Below are positions 5,458-8,758 of a DNA stretch of 8,758 nucleotides, piece by piece; within the stretch, counting starts at the first letter, position 1; each line of letters begins with the position of its first letter. Below the pieces are notes generated by a model, which saw only the letters and a program-made list of their open reading frames with translations, had not been told where the DNA came from and did not search any database. The position numbers were made by a program, and so were the translations under genes. The stretch comes from Shimia sp041624275 (lineage in GTDB: Bacteria > Pseudomonadota > Alphaproteobacteria > Rhodobacterales > Rhodobacteraceae). The stretch covers positions 1-8,758 of the forward strand of contig NZ_JBFJVE010000138.1 in NCBI RefSeq assembly GCF_041624275.1, given 5' to 3'.

Positions 5458-8400
5458 GCCTGCAACACGCCCACCCGGGCCTTGACCTCGGCAATCGCCT
5501 CTGCCTTGACCGGACCATAGCCGCGCATGTCCATCGGCGCCGCCAGCAGCTCGGACAGCAGGTTCGGGTCGGCGTCGCCACCGCCTGCGGCGAGATCCTT
5601 CAGCAGGGTTTCGAACCAGGTGATCAGGGCCCGTTCCTGCCGCCGCTCCGAGGCATAGCCGAAGGGGTCAAACATCGTGCCGCGCAGACGCTTCATGCCC
5701 GCCAGCCGCCGCATGGCCGCCGCCATCCAGGGCCCGAAGGCGCGTTTACGCGGACGCCCGCGCCCGTCGCGACCAAAGGTCAGCAAGGGCGGCGCCATGT
5801 GATACATCACCTTGAAATCGCCCGTGAAGCTTTCTTTCAGACGCTCTTCAAAGCCGGTCTCGACATGCAGCCGCGCCACTTCGTATTCATCCTTGTAGGC
5901 CATCAGCTTGAACAGAGATTTCGCCGCGATCATCGCCAGATCATCGCCCAGTGCCTGCCGCAGCGGCGCCAACGTCGCCTGGTAGCGCGCCGCATAGGCG
6001 GCATCCTGATAGGCGGTCAGAAACGCCATCCGGTCGGCAAGCACGCTTTCGAATGTCTCGGCCTCGGGCGCTTGTGCTGGCGGCACCAGCGCCTCGGGCG
6101 TCACCGCCAGCACCCGCCCCATTTCAAAGGCGCGGGTGTTCTTTTCAACCGCCACCGCATTCAGCAGAATGGCCTGTTTCAACGCCAGTTCGCTGACCGG
6201 CACCAGCCCCGCCTGCCAGGCAAAGCCCAGCATCATCACATTGGCGAACACACTGTCCCCGAGCAATTCCTCGGCCAAGGCGTTCGCATCAATACCCTGC
6301 ACGTTCTCGGCGCCCACTGCGGCGCGGATCACCGCTTCGCGCGCCTCGATGCGCAGATCGGCGTCGCGGTGCAGCACCAGATCACCCGTGGGCATCGGCG
6401 CCCGGTTCAGCACCACCTGCGATCCCTTGCGAAAATGCACCGAGGCCTTGGGCGAAGAGGACACCACCATGTCACAGCCAATGACCGCATCCGCCGCCCC
6501 CTGATCGATACGCACCTGATGGATGTCCTCGGGGCTCTCGCCCAGCCGGATATAGCTGAGCACGGTGCCGAATTTCTGCGCAAAACCGGTGAAATCCAGC
6601 ACCGACGATCCGCGCCCCTCGAGATGCGCCGCCATGGTGATCAGCGCCCCCACCGTGACCACGCCGGTGCCGCCGACCCCGGTGACCAAGAGATCGAAGG
6701 GCCGCACCAAGGATGGCAATTCCGGCGCCGGCAGATCGGCCAGCAGCGGTGCAAGGTCGATCTCGGCCCCGGATTTCCTGCGCCGCTCGGCGCCTTCGAC
6801 GGTGACGAAGCTGGGGCAGAACCCGTTCAGACAGGAGAAATCCTTGTTGCAGTTCGACAGGTTGATCTGCCGCTTGCGCCCGTATCTGGTCTCCAGCGGC
6901 TCGACGCTGAGGCAATTGCTTTCCAGCGAGCAATCGCCGCAGCCCTCGCAGACCAGCGGGTTGATCACCGCAAAGCGCTTGGGGTCTTCCATCTTGCCGC
7001 GCTTGCGGCGGCGGCGTTTCTCGGTGGCACAGGTCTGCTCGTAGATCAGCACCGACACGCCCGTGACCTCGCGCAGCTCGCGCTGCACCTGATCCAGCGC
7101 AGCGCGATCGCGGAACATGGTGCCGGCGGGGAAATCGCCGTGGCTGAACTTGCCGATGTCATCCGACACCAGCACGATCTGCTCCACCCCTTCGGCGCGG
7201 CAGGTCTGGGCGATGCCCTGCACCGAGACCGGGCCGTCGACCGGCTGCCCGCCAGTCATCGCCACCGCATCGTTGTAGAGGATCTTGTAGGTGATATTGG
7301 TGCCCGCGGCCACCGCCTGCCGGATCGCCAATGAGCCGGAATGATACCAGGTGCCCTCGCCGAGGTTCTGGAACATGTGCCGGTTGCCGTTGAACCGCGA
7401 TGCCGCCACCCAGGGCACGCCTTCGCCGCCCATCTGCGCATAGCCGAGCGTGTTGCGCCCCATCCAGCTGGCCATCACGTGACAGCCGATGCCGCTGGCC
7501 GCCTGGCTGCCATCGGGCAGTTTGGTCGAGGTGTTATGCGGACAGCCCGAACAGAAATAGGGCGTGCGCGTCGCGCCATCCACTTTCAACAGAACCGGAG
7601 GTTTCTCAGTCAAAGCTTTGGCTTTGGCTTCGAACCCTTCCTCGGGGAAGAAATGCGCCAGACGTTCGGCCACCACCGGCACCAGTGCCAGGGGGCTGAA
7701 CTCGCCGGTCCAGGGCAACAACGGGTCGCCGGCCGCCCGGTGTTTGCCGACCATCTTCTTGGGCTTGTCGCCGGGCCAGTCATAGAAATATTCCTTGAAC
7801 TGGCTTTCGATGATGCCGCGTTTCTCTTCGATCACCAGCACCTCTTCCTTGCCGCGCACGAAGGCCAGCGCATCGCGGCGCGCCAGCGGCCAGACCATGC
7901 CGACCTTGTAGATATCGATGCCCAGCTTTCGGCATTTCGCCTCATCCAGCCCCAAGAGACGCAAGGCCTCCATCAGGTCCAAATGCCCCTTGCCGGTGGT
8001 CACGATGCCGAAACGCGCCTCTTCGATGTCATAGATGCGCCGGTCGATCGGGTTGGCCTCGGCAAAGGCCTCGACCGCCTCAAGTTTGTGCGCGATGCGG
8101 GTCTCGATCTCGGGGCTGGGCAGGTCCGAGGGGCGCACATGCAGCCCGCCTCGCGGGGCGGTGAAATCCGGCTGCACAAATTCGCGGTCTTGGTGCAACT
8201 CAACCGACTGCGCGCTCTCCACCGTTTCCGAGATCGCCTTGAACCCGACCCAGGTGCCGGAAAACCGCGACAGCGCTATCCCGTATTCCCCAAACGCCTG
8301 ATATTCGGCCACCGAGGCCGGGTTCAGCGTCGGCATGAACCACGACATGAAGGCCACGTCCGACTGGTGCGGCATCGACGAGGAGACACAGCCATGGTCA

Positions 8401-8758
8401 TCCCCGGCCACCACCAGCACCCCGCCCTTGGGCGCCGAGCCATAGGCGTTGCCGTGTTTCAGCGCGTCGCCGGAGCGGTCGACGCCCGGCCCCTTGCCGT
8501 ACCACATGGAAAACACGCCCTCGACCTCGCAGTCGGGGTCGAAGATCGCCTGCTGCGCGCCCAGCACCGCGGTGGCGCCAAGGTCTTCGTTGACCGCCGG
8601 CATGAAGGTGATGCCCGCCTCTTCCACCCGCGCGCGGGCCCGCCACAGCTCCAGATCGAAGGCCCCCAGGGGCGAGCCGCGATAGCCCGAGACGAATCCC
8701 GCCGTGGTCAGCCCCGCCGCCCGGTCGCGCCGCGCCTGATCCAGCATGATCCGCACCA
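5448..8758 (-). CDS. Indolepyruvate ferredoxin oxidoreductase-family protein (fused alpha/beta, thiamine diphosphate and Fe-S), N-terminus off the right edge
   Basis: About 1,100 codons are open to the right edge. Numbering runs from the GTG at 8756, which is unlikely to be the true start because the family has roughly 30-40 more residues upstream. The family oxidatively decarboxylates arylpyruvates or other 2-oxoacids with CoA, giving acyl-CoA, CO2 and reduced ferredoxin. The N-terminal part has AGFVSGYRGSPLG and GVDRSGDALKHGNAYG. The thiamine-diphosphate region has YFCSGCPHNTS (C402, C405), SGIGCHVMASWM, GGEGVPWVAASRF and ILYNDAVAMTGGQPV. An Fe-S segment carries C603, C606, C609, C615, then C636, C642 and C647 (NCNKDFSCLNGFCPS). 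A gamma-type domain starts at VTGVGGTGV (691-699), followed by DFTGFAQKFGTVLSYIR. The C-terminal part (KDEYEVARLHVE) is typical of the long bacterial fused form. There is no frameshift. It converges on hpaH. The aryl substrate is inferred from context; other 2-oxoacids are possible. Confidence 0.9.
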   Translation of the reverse strand, partial: VRIMLDQARRDRAAGLTTAGFVSGYRGSPLGAFDLELWRARARVEEAGITFMPAVNEDLGATAVLGAQQAIFDPDCEVEGVFSMWYGKGPGVDRSGDALKHGNAYGSAPKGGVLVVAGDDHGCVSSSMPHQSDVAFMSWFMPTLNPASVAEYQAFGEYGIALSRFSGTWVGFKAISETVESAQSVELHQDREFVQPDFTAPRGGLHVRPSDLPSPEIETRIAHKLEAVEAFAEANPIDRRIYDIEEARFGIVTTGKGHLDLMEALRLLGLDEAKCRKLGIDIYKVGMVWPLARRDALAFVRGKEEVLVIEEKRGIIESQFKEYFYDWPGDKPKKMVGKHRAAGDPLLPWTGEFSPLALVPVVAERLAHFFPEEGFEAKAKALTEKPPVLLKVDGATRTPYFCSGCPHNTSTKLPDGSQAASGIGCHVMASWMGRNTLGYAQMGGEGVPWVAASRFNGNRHMFQNLGEGTWYHSGSLAIRQAVAAGTNITYKILYNDAVAMTGGQPVDGPVSVQGIAQTCRAEGVEQIVLVSDDIGKFSHGDFPAGTMFRDRAALDQVQRELREVTGVSVLIYEQTCATEKRRRRKRGKMEDPKRFAVINPLVCEGCGDCSLESNCLSVEPLETRYGRKRQINLSNCNKDFSCLNGFCPSFVTVEGAERRRKSGAEIDLAPLLADLPAPELPSLVRPFDLLVTGVGGTGVVTVGALITMAAHLEGRGSSVLDFTGFAQKFGTVLSYIRLGESPEDIHQVRIDQGAADAVIGCDMVVSSSPKASVHFRKGSQVVLNRAPMPTGDLVLHRDADLRIEAREAVIRAAVGAENVQGIDANALAEELLGDSVFANVMMLGFAWQAGLVPVSELALKQAILLNAVAVEKNTRAFEMGRVLAVTPEALVPPAQAPEAETFESVLADRMAFLTAYQDAAYAARYQATLAPLRQALGDDLAMIAAKSLFKLMAYKDEYEVARLHVETGFEERLKESFTGDFKVMYHMAPPLLTFGRDGRGRPRKRAFGPWMAAAMRRLAGMKRLRGTMFDPFGYASERRQERALITWFETLLKDLAAGGGDADPNLLSELLAAPMDMRGYGPVKAEAIAEVKARVGVLQARL

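Noticed and set aside
5799..7334. 511-codon open frame on the plus strand
   Set aside because: It is antisense to the oxidoreductase, rich in His/Arg/Gln with no recognisable family; the opposite strand has clear motifs throughout.
1..8758. CRISPR arrays, tRNA/rRNA, insertion sequences, phage or defence genes
   Set aside because: No repeat-spacer pattern, cloverleaf, transposase or terminal repeats were seen; genes are tightly packed metabolic genes with uniform composition.

Overview
The window is GC-rich DNA with strong G/C preference at third codon positions. Its gene style fits an alphaproteobacterium, most likely a Rhodobacteraceae/roseobacter-type organism. That placement is inferred from protein character, base composition and a leader motif I associate with that family; no search was run.

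Layout from left to right: (1) bases 1-560, minus strand, are the N-terminal part of an enoyl-CoA hydratase (crotonase) domain, probably of a FadJ-like multifunctional beta-oxidation enzyme that continues off the left edge. (2) Bases 561-751 are a regulatory gap with a 16-bp near-palindrome of TetR-operator type nested inside a perfect 8-bp inverted repeat. (3) hpaF (752-1129, minus) is divergent from (4) the plus-strand run hpaE-hpaD-hpaG-hpaH (1304-5435). The 174-bp divergent gap holds an 18-bp near-palindrome that contains a perfect TTGACA -35 box and is a good candidate HpaR/MarR-type operator. (5) A very large thiamine/iron-sulfur 2-oxoacid:ferredoxin oxidoreductase of the indolepyruvate family (5448-8758, minus) converges on hpaH with only 12 bp between stop codons. 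It continues off the right edge.

Together the hpa genes encode the meta-cleavage route for homoprotocatechuate (3,4-dihydroxyphenylacetate). HpaD opens the ring, HpaE oxidises the semialdehyde, HpaF isomerises the product, HpaG decarboxylates it and HpaH hydrates the dienoate. The usual last enzyme (HpaI aldolase), the 4-hydroxyphenylacetate hydroxylase (HpaBC), a transporter and the regulator gene are not in the window. The neighbouring arylpyruvate-type oxidoreductase suggests a feed from aromatic amino acids by way of arylpyruvates, but this is inference.

I see no novel defence, mobile or otherwise undescribed system; this is a conventional catabolic locus. The points most worth a second look are the operator/promoter design at 1218-1250, the nested symmetry at 665-712, a Glu in place of the usual Asp metal ligand in the single-domain HpaG, and the leader element at 3745-3780.
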